A stretch of DNA of 16,108 bases from Alphaproteobacteria bacterium (GCA_006226225.1 SBHI01000096.1:1-16108), one strand, 5' to 3'; shown: positions 1-7,054, numbered from the stretch's first letter. The notes: generated by a model from the sequence alone, not told the origin. Numbers and translations are program-made.

Positions 1-691
1 AACCTTCCTTCAGCGTGTTGATGAGGCTTTCCGTAAAATCTTCACGCGTCTGGATAATGTTCAGATTGGTACCGAAAGACCGTGCCTGTGCGCGAGCCAG
101 TGTCAGTGCCGCGGTAATTTCGTCCAGTGCGGCCTGTGCGGTTGTTGCATCAGAGAAGTCGGCTGCCGAGATAGCCAAGTCACCACCTGTCGTAAAGTCG
201 ACACCCGAAACCGTCAGGGTCGAAGAGCCGTCCTCGTTAAAGGTCACCGTCAAGTCACCTGAATCGAGCAGGTTGGTACCGCGGTATCCGGCATCGGCCG
301 CCACGAAGTCAAGCTGTGCAATCAGCTCGTCATAGCTGGCCTCCAGAGAGGTTTGGTCAACCGGTGCGCCACCTGAAGCACTTGCCTGATCCTTCGCTTC
401 TTGTGCGACGGCTTGCAGCTGCTCCAAAAAGGATGTGATGGTCGTGATACCCTGATCAGCCGCTTTCAGTACCTGTACGCCCTGCCCGATACCGTCGAGC
501 AGACGCTCCAGATCGTTTGCACGGAAAGTCAGCGATTGCGATGCGAAGAATGCGTTAGCATCATCGAGCGCGCTGTTGACCTTTTTACCCGTGGCAAGAC
601 GGTTCTGGGTCAGATCCAGGAGCCCTTGTGTGCGTTGAAGGCTGAGGAGGTTAGTCCGCAGTGCTGCGGTAAGTGTAACTTCATTACCCAC
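1..691 (-). CDS. Flagellin, 5' part (C-terminus off the window)
   Basis: This is the subunit of the flagellar filament, exported through the flagellar type III apparatus. The 230 residues in the window carry the conserved N-terminal D0/D1 helices (LTAALRTNLLSLQ near residue 7, LATGKKVNSALDDANAFF at 32-49), a short variable middle with TTL-type beta segments (about 140-180), and the start of the C-terminal helix (SFGTNLNIIQTREDFTESL at about 205-223). Probably only some 40-50 residues are missing, giving a compact flagellin of about 275 residues, as is usual in Alphaproteobacteria. The start is GTG at 691: GGAG lies about 7 nt upstream, and nearby ATGs are out of frame. The gene stands alone behind its own sigma-54 promoter. 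The family is certain; I cannot tell which flagellin copy this is. Confidence 0.95.
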   Translation of the reverse strand, partial: MGNEVTLTAALRTNLLSLQRTQGLLDLTQNRLATGKKVNSALDDANAFFASQSLTFRANDLERLLDGIGQGVQVLKAADQGITTITSFLEQLQAVAQEAKDQASASGGAPVDQTSLEASYDELIAQLDFVAADAGYRGTNLLDSGDLTVTFNEDGSSTLTVSGVDFTTGGDLAISAADFSDATTAQAALDEITAALTLARAQARSFGTNLNIIQTREDFTESLINTLKEG

Positions 692-766
692 GATAATTCT
701 CCATTTTTGAGTTGTTATGTTTATAGTGGTATATTCTTGTGCCACTCTACCATACAACAAAATAGA

Positions 767-781
767 GCAATTTCTGTGCCA
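767..781 (-). promoter_or_regulatory. Sigma-54 (RpoN) promoter for the flagellin gene
   Basis: On the minus strand this reads TGGCAC-AGAAA-TTGC. It has both invariant doublets (GG and GC) at the standard spacing and matches the -24/-12 consensus at every conserved base. The predicted transcript starts near 755, giving a leader of about 64 nt before the GTG at 691. Late flagellar genes, including flagellins, are commonly RpoN-dependent in Alphaproteobacteria such as Caulobacter. Confidence 0.88.
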
Positions 782-800
782 GTTTTATTGTATATAATAA

Positions 801-813
801 AATCAATCTATTA
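801..813 (+). promoter_or_regulatory. IHF-like binding site
   Basis: AATCAATCTATTA fits the IHF consensus WATCAANNNNTTR exactly. It sits about 46-58 bp upstream of the predicted sigma-54 start, between the promoter and the zone where an enhancer-bound activator would lie. This is where IHF bends DNA at many sigma-54 promoters. The region is AT-rich, so a chance match is possible; the position adds weight. Confidence 0.5.
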
Positions 814-860
814 ATGTGTTTTTTTATTCATCAAGTACCCGTTATTTTTGTGCAAATATA

Positions 861-878
861 CAGAAAATTTCTGCGCAG
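861..878. promoter_or_regulatory. Candidate activator (enhancer) site: two overlapping palindromes
   Basis: CAGAAAATTTCTG (861-873, perfect around its central base) overlaps CTGCGCAG (871-878, perfect). They lie about 105-125 bp upstream of the predicted flagellin start, the usual distance for an enhancer-binding activator such as FlbD. I do not recognise a known FlbD site in them, so the role is inferred only from symmetry and position. Confidence 0.3.
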
Positions 879-918
879 TAGGCAAATAATTCACAGTTAT
901 CATTGAGGCTTGTCACAG

Positions 919-937
919 AAATTATTAAAAATAATTT
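919..937. repeat. AT-only inverted repeat
   Basis: AAATTATT-AAA-AATAATTT is a perfect 8-bp inverted repeat with a 3-nt centre. It lies 62 nt past the end of the hydrolase gene at 999. With no G or C in the stem it would be a weak RNA hairpin; it may only reflect local AT richness. Confidence 0.35.
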
Positions 938-998
938 TTATTGGTTGTGTTGTTTTCTGCTTTGAAATATCAACATCATAAAAATAATGGATTGTTTT

Positions 999-1856
999 TC
1001 AGTTTTTTTTCTTAAACAGCTGGAAGATACCTTGCTGTCCGAGAAAGCCTCCGATTTCTATTCCGGTGGCTGGAAAATCGTAGAGGTTGTTATGATTCCC
1101 GCCTTCTATCGTGACGATTTTTTTTGGTTTCACGGCTGCTTCAAACAGTTTTTGTCCTTCTGTGAACGGTACAACACCGTCCTCGGTACCATGAACAATC
1201 AAAACAGGCATTGGTTTGATATGGCTGATTTTTGCAATATTATCATAGCGGTCTTTTAGAAGCAGTTTTGCCGGAATAAAGGGATAAATAGCAGAGGCAA
1301 CGGCAGCTGTACTGGAAAACGGTGTTTCCAAGACAAGTGCTGCTGCATCATATTCTGTTGCCATCTGTACGGCTATGCCGCTGCCGAGGCTTTCGCCGTA
1401 AATGGCGATTTTCTCAGGCGGCAAATTCAGTTTTTTCGTCAGGAAATCCATGGCGGCGCGTCCGTCCGTGTAAAGTCCTTGCTCGGTCGGTGTGCCGCTA
1501 TTGTCGCCATAACCACGGTATTCAGCCAGTAAAACACCGACACCGAAAAGGTGATAGACGGCGCCTTTGGCGATCCGGTGGCCGGCATTCCCCGCATTAC
1601 CGTGAAATAGTACAATTGTTCCGGCTTCTTCCGTTTGCGCAGGCATATAAAAAGCTTCCAGGCTCAAACCGTCTTTGGTTGTCAGGGAAACCTTTTCTAG
1701 CGTATCAATGCCGTAAACCCGTGTCGGCAGCAGCGGTGTTGTATCCGGTAAATACATTAGTTTCCGCTGAAAAACAAACATGCAGGCGACAAGCATGAGC
1801 CAGGCTAAAAATAGACAAGCGGCAGTAGAGAGCGCTATTTTCATTAAGGGAGGCAT
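999..1856 (-). CDS. Membrane-anchored alpha/beta hydrolase (BEM46/ABHD13-like), copy 2
   Basis: This is a serine hydrolase of the alpha/beta fold, 285 aa; the substrate is unknown. One N-terminal membrane segment (about residues 5-29) should anchor it, with the catalytic domain probably on the periplasmic side. Visible motifs are the oxyanion strand VLFHGNAGNAG (82-92), the nucleophile elbow GESLG with Ser156, Asp226 in HGTEDGVVP and His255 in GGNHNN. The start chosen is ATG at 1856, just 2 nt after the stop of the upstream paralogue, with GGAA upstream; an earlier in-frame start would run back into that gene. ATG at 1844 is possible but has no ribosome site. It is the last gene of a probable ABC exporter-hydrolase-hydrolase operon. 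Confidence 0.88.
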   Translation of the reverse strand: MPPLMKIALSTAACLFLAWLMLVACMFVFQRKLMYLPDTTPLLPTRVYGIDTLEKVSLTTKDGLSLEAFYMPAQTEEAGTIVLFHGNAGNAGHRIAKGAVYHLFGVGVLLAEYRGYGDNSGTPTEQGLYTDGRAAMDFLTKKLNLPPEKIAIYGESLGSGIAVQMATEYDAAALVLETPFSSTAAVASAIYPFIPAKLLLKDRYDNIAKISHIKPMPVLIVHGTEDGVVPFTEGQKLFEAAVKPKKIVTIEGGNHNNLYDFPATGIEIGGFLGQQGIFQLFKKKN

Positions 1857-1858
1857 CG

Positions 1859-2725
1859 TTATTCCGTCGTCTTTTCCGGTAAATTGTTCTGCGTTGTCGT
1901 ATTTTCTTCCGTAAACGCTGTTATCACGGCCGGGGTTTGTGTGAAATCCCACAGATTATTATGCCCGCCGCCGTCAATGCTTGCAAAGGCTTTTGGTTGT
2001 GGAGCGGCATTATAAAGTCCTGCACCTTCAGCTTGCGGTACAATATTGTCATCGGTGCCGTGAATAACAAGTAGCGGCATATTCACATTGCCAATTTTCT
2101 TGATGTTGTCGTACCTGTCTTTTAGAAGGAGATCGATGGGTATCATAAAATAGATGTTTTTGGCGACGGCGGCTGTGCCGGTAAAAGGTGCCTCTAGAAT
2201 AAGGCCGGCGGCTTTAAATTCTGTCGCCATTTGCACGGCGACACCTGTGCCGATACTTTCACCGTAAATAAAGGTTTTTTCCGGAGGTATCCCCAGAGTG
2301 TTTTGTAAAAAACGCATCGCAGCGCGCCCGTCTTTGTAAAGGCCTTGTTCCGTTGGTTTGCCGGGATTTCCTGCATAGCCGCGATAGCTGAGCATGAACA
2401 TACCTGTTCCGGCGGCACGCTGGAGTGTTTGTGCCTTGCCTGCACGGTAACCGAGATGTCCGGCGTTACCATGAAAGAAAGCGAGTACGGGCTTATTGTC
2501 CTGTGGGGGAATATACCACGCAAGCAGGTTGAGATTGTCTTCTGTGGTCAAGGTGATTGCGCGGATGCCGTCTATTGCATTGACGGGCAGCGTGGGCACA
2601 TCCGTAGAGGGGCTGTACATGATATGACGCTGAAACAGGTAAAGACAGGCGATAACGTAAAGCCATGCTATGGATACACAGAGAATGACTGTCAGAATAT
2701 TACGGTGAAGAGGCTTTTTAGAAAT
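1859..2725 (-). CDS. Membrane-anchored alpha/beta hydrolase (BEM46/ABHD13-like), copy 1, probable ATT start
   Basis: A 288-aa paralogue of the next gene downstream, with the same triad spacing: Ser157 in GESIG, Asp226 in HGTDDNIVP and His255 in GGGHNN, plus the oxyanion motif FFHGNAGHLG. The first ATG in frame (2620) would delete the membrane anchor that the paralogue has. Reading upstream instead gives a basic start (ISKKPLHRN), a hydrophobic helix, and YLFQRHIMYSP, which aligns with the paralogue's FVFQRKLMYLP. That reading has no ATG, GTG or TTG. It does have ATT at 2725, exactly 5 nt after GGAGG, overlapping the end of the ABC gene by 8 nt. I infer ATT initiation; a sequencing or assembly error is the alternative. 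The substrate is unknown. The gene body is certain; the start is likely. Confidence 0.85.
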   Translation of the reverse strand: MSKKPLHRNILTVILCVSIAWLYVIACLYLFQRHIMYSPSTDVPTLPVNAIDGIRAITLTTEDNLNLLAWYIPPQDNKPVLAFFHGNAGHLGYRAGKAQTLQRAAGTGMFMLSYRGYAGNPGKPTEQGLYKDGRAAMRFLQNTLGIPPEKTFIYGESIGTGVAVQMATEFKAAGLILEAPFTGTAAVAKNIYFMIPIDLLLKDRYDNIKKIGNVNMPLLVIHGTDDNIVPQAEGAGLYNAAPQPKAFASIDGGGHNNLWDFTQTPAVITAFTEENTTTQNNLPEKTTE

Positions 2726-4505
2726 TTTCGCCTCCGCCGTAAAGGCGTTTATAAACGCCGTCTTTCTTTAATAACGCTTTATGCGTACCGTGCTCAACAA
2801 TTTGGCCGCGGTCAATCACGTAAATAAGATCGGCATTCTGTACGGTGGATAAACGATGGGCGATCACCAGCGTTGTGCGTCCCTTTTGCAGTTTTTTCAG
2901 GGCGCTTTGAACGGCACGCTCGGATTCATTGTCAAGTGCGGAGGTTGCCTCATCCAGCAGCAGCAGTGGTGCGCCGCGCAAAACCGCACGGGCAATGGCG
3001 ATCCGTTGTCTTTGGCCGCCGGAAAGCGTGGCACCTTTTTCCCCCAGCACCGTGTCATAGCCGTTTTCCATCTCCAGAATAAAGTCATGCGCAGTCGCAG
3101 CCTTGGCGGCACTTTCAACATCTTCATCGCTGGCATCAAAACGGCTGCAGCGGATATTGTCGCGGGCGGTATCATTGAAGACGGTGACGTCCTGACTAAC
3201 CAATGCGGCATGCCCGCGCAGACTGGCAAGACTCACGTCGCGGATATCCTTGCCATCGACCAAAATACGCCCTTCATCGGCATCGTAAAGGCGCAACAGT
3301 AGATTGATAACGGTACTTTTGCCCGCACCGGAGGGCCCGACCAGTGCAACGGTTTTCCCCGCTGGAACAGTAAAGCTGAGATGATCCAAAGCGGTTTCCG
3401 CTTCGGTGGTTTTGTTATTGTCGGGATAAGAAAAACAGACATTCTCAAAAGTGATTTCAGGTGCTTTTGACAGTTTCAGCTCTTTTGCACCGGGGCGGTC
3501 GGTAATTTCCGGCTGTACATCCATCGCATCAAAAACCCTTTGTGCGGCGGCAAGCCCTGTTTGCAGAATGGTGTTCAGATTGGCAAGACGTTTCATCGGC
3601 TCATACGCCAGCAGAAACGCTGCAATGAATGAGAACAGTTTTCCTGCCGTCGTGGCACCGTCCATCACCTGATAACCGCCATAAATAATAATGGTCACAA
3701 TTGCCAGCCCTGCAACGGTTTCAGACATCGGGGTGGCCAGTGCCGAAGTGCGGATGACTTTCAGGTAAAATTTATAGAGACGGGTGATATTGTTTTTGAC
3801 GCGGTTATCTTCATGCTCTTCCAACCCGTAGGCGCGGATATGGCGGATCCCCTGAAAGCTTTGTTGCAGAACTGCGGTCAGGTTACCGGATTCCTCTTGC
3901 ATCAGTGTGGCGGTTTTACGCAGTTTTTTTCCCAGCCGCATCACGCCGTAGGAGATCGGCGGAAAGATGAACAGGGAAATCAGGGTCAGTTTCCAGTCCT
4001 GATAAAACATCACGCAGACCAGTACAATCAATGTAAAACTGCCTTTTGCCAGTCCTGTAATGCTGTCGGCCATTGCCATACGCATCATCGTGGTGTCGGA
4101 AACCATACGGACAATTAAGTGGCCGCTGTCTTTTTGCTGGAAAAAAGAAATATCCATACGGATAAGTTTTGAAAAGAGCTCCTTTTGCACATCGGCAATC
4201 ATTGCCTGTCCTGCTTTTCCCATTAGAACCGTGTGCCCGTATGTGGCCGCGCCGCGCAGGGTGAAAGCGCTGAAAATCAGAATGGCCACCTGCCAGAGCT
4301 GTTTTAAATCCCCGCGTGAGAACACATCATCAATCACCGGCTCCATCAGTTTGGCAAGCAGGCCCGTCATGGCGGCGGCAAGCATCATCAAGAGAGCGGC
4401 GGCGATAATAATAGAAATATGCGGACGCACATAGCCGGAGATAATGCGGCGCATGAGCTTATGCGTTGCCTGATGTTGTCCGGTTTCTGTTTCTTTGGCC
4501 GTCAA
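2718..4505 (-). CDS. MsbA-like ABC exporter (fused permease and ATPase)
   Basis: A 595-aa half-transporter that should work as a homodimer in the inner membrane, in the family that flips lipid A core or other lipids and exports drugs. The membrane domain (about 25-325) shows six helices, and the ATPase domain (350-595) has Walker A GPSGAGKST (390-398), Q-loop SQDV, signature LSGGQ (494-498), Walker B LLLLDE (514-519) and the switch His in IAHRLS. The length is normal for MsbA. The start is TTG at 4505 with GAGG 5 nt upstream; an in-frame stop lies further up, and the next ATG is codon 18. It heads a probable operon with two hydrolases and is divergent from a patatin lipase, suggesting lipid handling. 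MsbA itself cannot be separated from related exporters by eye. Confidence 0.93.
   Translation of the reverse strand: MTAKETETGQHQATHKLMRRIISGYVRPHISIIIAAALLMMLAAAMTGLLAKLMEPVIDDVFSRGDLKQLWQVAILIFSAFTLRGAATYGHTVLMGKAGQAMIADVQKELFSKLIRMDISFFQQKDSGHLIVRMVSDTTMMRMAMADSITGLAKGSFTLIVLVCVMFYQDWKLTLISLFIFPPISYGVMRLGKKLRKTATLMQEESGNLTAVLQQSFQGIRHIRAYGLEEHEDNRVKNNITRLYKFYLKVIRTSALATPMSETVAGLAIVTIIIYGGYQVMDGATTAGKLFSFIAAFLLAYEPMKRLANLNTILQTGLAAAQRVFDAMDVQPEITDRPGAKELKLSKAPEITFENVCFSYPDNNKTTEAETALDHLSFTVPAGKTVALVGPSGAGKSTVINLLLRLYDADEGRILVDGKDIRDVSLASLRGHAALVSQDVTVFNDTARDNIRCSRFDASDEDVESAAKAATAHDFILEMENGYDTVLGEKGATLSGGQRQRIAIARAVLRGAPLLLLDEATSALDNESERAVQSALKKLQKGRTTLVIAHRLSTVQNADLIYVIDRGQIVEHGTHKALLKKDGVYKRLYGGGENF
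2723..2735 (-). promoter_or_regulatory. Strong Shine-Dalgarno before a non-standard ATT start
   Basis: On the minus strand GGAGG (2731-2735) is followed by 5 nt (cgaaa) and ATT (2723-2725). This is the only ribosome site that would give the first hydrolase its membrane anchor. The GGAGG lies inside the last codons of the ABC exporter gene, so the two are probably translationally coupled. Confidence 0.6.
2744..2759. repeat. 16-bp perfect palindrome at the end of the ABC exporter gene
   Basis: GGCGTTTATAAACGCC is its own reverse complement. It lies in codons for GVYKRL, 8 nt upstream of the GGAGG of the hydrolase. As RNA it could form a stem of up to about 6 bp beside that ribosome site and tune coupling. 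It may equally be a by-product of the coding sequence. Confidence 0.4.
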
Positions 4506-4615
4506 TGTTGCCTCGATCTTTCTTGTGCAATTCTTCTAGGCTTTGCCTTTTTAAACGGATATGATAGTAAGAACTTGTATAGCCTTTTTGTTCAAAAAAT
4601 ACCACGTTTTAGGCC

Positions 4616-5644
4616 ATGATCGACAAGAAAAATAACAATAACGGCGATGATGCCATATCCGGCGACGAAGACGAAAATCCGGAAAATCACGATTCGCAAA
4701 AACCTCAAATGCTGCCGCCGCCGCAAATCGGTCTGGCGCTGGGAAGCGGCCTTGCGCGCGGCTTCGTTCATATCGGTGTTTTGCGCGGATTAAAACGGCA
4801 TGGTATTACGCCGACGATTTTGTCGGGAACCTCGATGGGATCACTGGTCGGCGGGGCATATCTGGCGGGGCGTCTGGATGCGTTGGAAGATTGGGCCTGT
4901 TCTCTGAACCGCCTGAAAGTTTTATCCTATCTTGATTTTCGTGTCCGTAGTGGCGGGTTGATCGGAGGAAAGCGGCTTTTAAAGCTGATGATGACGCATT
5001 TCGGCGAGGTCGAAGTTGAAGAACTTCCCTATCCTTTCGTGTCGATTTGTACCGATCTGATGACGGGGCACGAGGTTTGGATGCGGTCGGGGCGGCTGGT
5101 GGATGTTATCCGCGCGTCTTTTTCCTTGCCTGGTGTATTTCCGCCTGTTTTCATGAAAAACCGCTGGTTGATTGACGGCGCACTGACCAATCCGGTGCCG
5201 GTGTCTGCGTGTCAGGCGCTGGGCGCACGTATGACGATTGCGGTGAATCCGAATGGCGATATTATCGGTAAGGCCTCGAAACCCGGTTCGGATTTCCCGA
5301 AAGTGGCCGGTTTTGATTTGCTTGATGAAAGTGACGATAACCCCGAAGTAAGAGCCGCGAAAAGTTTTTCACTCACGCGCCGGATTTTTCGCCGCGAGGA
5401 AAAAGAACCGAGTATGTTCGGTGTGATGGTTTCTTCCATGAATATTGCGCAGGACAGGCTGGCACGTTCGCGCCTTGCCGGTGATCCGCCCGATGTTCTG
5501 ATTACACCGCGTGTCGGCCATATCGGGTTAATGGAATTTGACCGTGCCGAAGAGCTGATTGATGAAGGAGAAGCCGCAGTAGAGCGGGCGCTACCTGATA
5601 TCAAAGCCGCTTATACGGTTTTATGCACGCATTACAACGCTTAA
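4616..5644 (+). CDS. Patatin-like phospholipase, RssA/NTE type
   Basis: A cytoplasmic serine lipase or acyl hydrolase of 342 aa with a Ser-Asp dyad. The glycine-rich oxyanion loop is ALGSGLARG (41-49), the nucleophile elbow GTSMG has Ser73, and the dyad Asp187 lies in IDGAL. The order and spacing match bacterial RssA-type patatins. Residues 1-35 are a hydrophilic, Asp/Asn/Glu-rich extension without signal-peptide character. The C-terminal part after about 215 is charged and variable. The ATG at 4616 has only a poor ribosome site; ATG at codon 32 has none, so I kept the first. It is divergent from the MsbA-like exporter and ends 5 nt before the convergent gene at 5650. The substrate is not predictable. 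Confidence 0.92.
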   Translation: MIDKKNNNNGDDAISGDEDENPENHDSQKPQMLPPPQIGLALGSGLARGFVHIGVLRGLKRHGITPTILSGTSMGSLVGGAYLAGRLDALEDWACSLNRLKVLSYLDFRVRSGGLIGGKRLLKLMMTHFGEVEVEELPYPFVSICTDLMTGHEVWMRSGRLVDVIRASFSLPGVFPPVFMKNRWLIDGALTNPVPVSACQALGARMTIAVNPNGDIIGKASKPGSDFPKVAGFDLLDESDDNPEVRAAKSFSLTRRIFRREEKEPSMFGVMVSSMNIAQDRLARSRLAGDPPDVLITPRVGHIGLMEFDRAEELIDEGEAAVERALPDIKAAYTVLCTHYNA

Positions 5645-5649
5645 GCTTC

Positions 5650-6117
5650 CTAGTAGTGGCTCGGGTATTTTTTATCAAACTCTTCCAGAGCTATCAGAGA
5701 ATCTTCATAATAGCCCGGCGCAGTACGGGGACGTGAATAGCCATATGCGGCATAATCGCTGCTGCCGTATGTCACCAGATTTTTCCGCCGTTTGGACATG
5801 CTTTCCAATCTTGCTTTTCGCTTTGTTGCGTTTTTCTCCCGGCGCGCAGCCAGATCAAAGCTGCCGGATTTTTTCTTCATATTGGATCCGCCGGGTTTTG
5901 CTCCTGCTATTTTTTCAAGATTTGCCTGATCCGCATCCAGCTGCGCCTTCATTGCGGCTCGTTTTTGTGCGGCGGCTGCACGCTTTTGGTCAAGATCAAC
6001 CATGGTCGGCGTTTGTATGCCGCCGCTCTGCGCATGGCTGGTGGCCGGGTGTAAAAGCAGAGCCGTGCTAATGCCGAGAGCTGTGAGAAGAGCGCTGATT
6101 TTAACGGATTTTCGCAT
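5650..6117 (-). CDS. Exported basic protein of unknown function (first of a charged trio)
   Basis: I do not recognise this 155-aa protein. It starts with a clear Sec signal peptide (MRKSVK, hydrophobic 8-23, likely cleavage after SHA at about 27-29). The mature part has a helical, Ala/Lys/Arg-rich stretch (about 42-70), a Gly/Lys linker (73-85), a very basic helix (RREKNATKRKARLESMSKRR, about 92-111) and a Tyr-rich tail with nine Tyr from 117 on. There is no Cys. GGAA is a few nt upstream of the ATG, and a TATACT box lies at 6157-6162 without a good -35. It is the last of three neighbouring exported, highly charged proteins on this strand. A nucleic-acid- or surface-binding role would be a guess. 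Confidence 0.8.
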   Translation of the reverse strand: MRKSVKISALLTALGISTALLLHPATSHAQSGGIQTPTMVDLDQKRAAAAQKRAAMKAQLDADQANLEKIAGAKPGGSNMKKKSGSFDLAARREKNATKRKARLESMSKRRKNLVTYGSSDYAAYGYSRPRTAPGYYEDSLIALEEFDKKYPSHY

Positions 6118-6202
6118 CGGGAGACTTTCCTTCCTTTAATAAACACATACTTATCCAGTATAGGTGAAAAAAGTAAAAAAATCGTACGGATTTTTACCAA
6201 AG

Positions 6203-6232
6203 AAAAGACCGGGAGAATTTTCCCGGTCTTTT
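6203..6232 (-). terminator. Rho-independent terminator, possibly bidirectional
   Basis: AAAAGACCGGGA (6203-6214), a 6-nt loop and TCCCGGTCTTTT (6221-6232) form a perfect 12-bp stem with T-runs on both sides. It lies 13 nt past the stop of the gene ending at 6246 and separates it from the gene at 5650-6117, which therefore needs its own promoter. Confidence 0.85.
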
Positions 6233-6245
6233 TATGTTACTGTCG

Positions 6246-6947
6246 CTATTCTTTTTTATAGGAAGGTGCTGCGCGCGGATGTTGTTGGCGTTTTTTGTGC
6301 ATATCTTTGTTTTCCTTCCTGATTTCGCGGCGGAAAAGCTTGTTGTCTTCGATTGTATCTTTGTTGTAGTTATGCAGGTCTCTGCGCATGGTGTCGCGGT
6401 GTTCCTTGCGGTCTTCAACCTGTTCCCGTTTATGGTCACGGTGCTGTTGCTGCATGTCCCGGTAGAAGGATTCATGTTGCTCCTTTTTATACTCTCTGTA
6501 ATCGATCTTTCTTTCGGCGAGTTTGTTCTGAAAATCCTCGTGCATGGCGCGGGCGGCGGCAGGATCGGTTTTTGCCGTTTCACGGATTTTTTCGTATACC
6601 TCATCAATTTCCTTCTGCAGTGCAGCGCGGGTTTCTGCATTTTCTTCCTTCATGTCTTCCCGGAAAGCTTCGCGCTGTTCTGTTGCCCCATCGCGATAGG
6701 CTTCATTTTCCTCATGCGTTTCTTGACGGAAAGATTCATGCTCTTCCCGCATATCTTCACGGAAGTCTTCGCGGTCTTCCAGATTGTCTTTGCGGTGTTC
6801 GACGCGTTTTTTCACCTGCTCTTTGTGAAACTGTCGTGGCGATTCCGGTGCGGCTTCGATGGTATAGGCCGGTGCGGATGTTGTGAGCAAAAGGGCGCCC
6901 ATCCCAAGAACGGCTAGAAAAGTATTTGTTTTCAGATATTGTTGCAT
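6246..6947 (-). CDS. Exported long-helix protein with 11-residue repeats, unknown function
   Basis: I do not recognise this 233-aa protein. Residues 1-28 are a Sec signal peptide (likely cleavage near SAPA-YT). The rest is almost entirely charged (Glu, Arg, Lys, Asp, His, Gln), has no Cys, and looks like one long helix or coiled coil. It shows an 11-residue repeat: Phe62, Phe73, Tyr84 and Phe95 are each followed by Arg, and the phase continues through Phe139, Tyr150, Phe161, His172, His183, Tyr194 and Phe205. A TDPAAA turn at 127-132 splits it into two arms and resembles a turn in the upstream neighbour. The start is ATG at 6947, with AAGGAG 7 nt upstream; the longer reading to 7055 lacks a ribosome site and would bury the signal peptide. 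A terminator follows. A periplasmic scaffold, chaperone or metal binder are guesses. Confidence 0.85.
   Translation of the reverse strand: MQQYLKTNTFLAVLGMGALLLTTSAPAYTIEAAPESPRQFHKEQVKKRVEHRKDNLEDREDFREDMREEHESFRQETHEENEAYRDGATEQREAFREDMKEENAETRAALQKEIDEVYEKIRETAKTDPAAARAMHEDFQNKLAERKIDYREYKKEQHESFYRDMQQQHRDHKREQVEDRKEHRDTMRRDLHNYNKDTIEDNKLFRREIRKENKDMHKKRQQHPRAAPSYKKE
6300..6830 (-). repeat. Hendecad (11-residue, 33-bp) repeat region
   Basis: Codons 40-216 of the long-helix protein keep an 11-residue phase. Residues at 40, 51, 62, 73, 84, 95, 106, 117, 128, 139, 150, 161, 172, 183, 194, 205 and 216 are F,H,F,F,Y,F,T,V,D,F,Y,F,H,H,Y,F,M. The best-kept block is 6633-6764, four 33-bp units with the pattern (F/Y)-R-x-x-x-x-E-x-x-x-x. 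Eleven residues per three helical turns is the hallmark of right-handed coiled coils. Confidence 0.75.
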
Positions 6948-6984
6948 TGCGGTTCTCCTTAAACGGTCAAAATTCCTTCCGCTT

Positions 6985-6990
6985 ATTATA
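6985..6990 (-). promoter_or_regulatory. Candidate -10 box for the long-helix gene
   Basis: A perfect TATAAT on the minus strand lies 37 nt before the ATG at 6947, leaving a leader of about 30 nt that contains the AAGGAG. No good -35 is seen at 16-18 nt, so the promoter may depend on an activator or another sigma factor. Confidence 0.4.
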
Positions 6991-7027
6991 CGCAAAGAAG
7001 TTAAAAAATCCTGCGCGGAATGAATAA

Positions 7028-7054
7028 TGGAGCCGAAAAAAAAATCCGGCTCCA
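7028..7054 (-). terminator. Hairpin after the Cys-pair protein gene, weak terminator candidate
   Basis: TGGAGCCG (7028-7035) and CGGCTCCA (7047-7054) form an 8-bp GC-rich stem around an 11-nt, mostly homopolymer loop (A on plus, T on minus). It lies 19 nt past the stop at 7073. The T-run is in the loop and not directly after the stem, so termination may be partial and allow read-through into the gene at 6947. Confidence 0.4.

Larger units (their letters stand above)
692..998. other. AT-rich regulatory region upstream of the flagellin
   Basis: These 307 bases have no credible gene. They hold, from the flagellin outward, a 5' leader with a weak 5-bp hairpin (AGTGG at 725-729 with CCACT at 742-746), a sigma-54 promoter, an IHF-like site, two short palindromes where an activator could bind, and an AT-only inverted repeat. 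The hydrolase operon reads in from the far end at 999 with no clear GC-rich terminator, so some read-through toward the flagellin is possible. Confidence 0.7.

Noticed and set aside
730..744. Second TGGCAC on the minus strand (739-744), 37 bp downstream of the first
   Set aside because: The -12 position reads TATA and not TTGC, so the GC doublet is missing; the copy at 767-781 is the better promoter.
919..937. AT-only inverted repeat as terminator of the hydrolase operon
   Set aside because: The stem has no GC pair and would be too weak for intrinsic termination.
6234..6917. 227-aa hydrophobic open frame on the plus strand
   Set aside because: It is antisense to the charged long-helix gene. 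Glu and Lys codons (GAA, GAG, AAA) read as Phe and Leu on the other strand, which explains the membrane-like look. It has no ribosome site.
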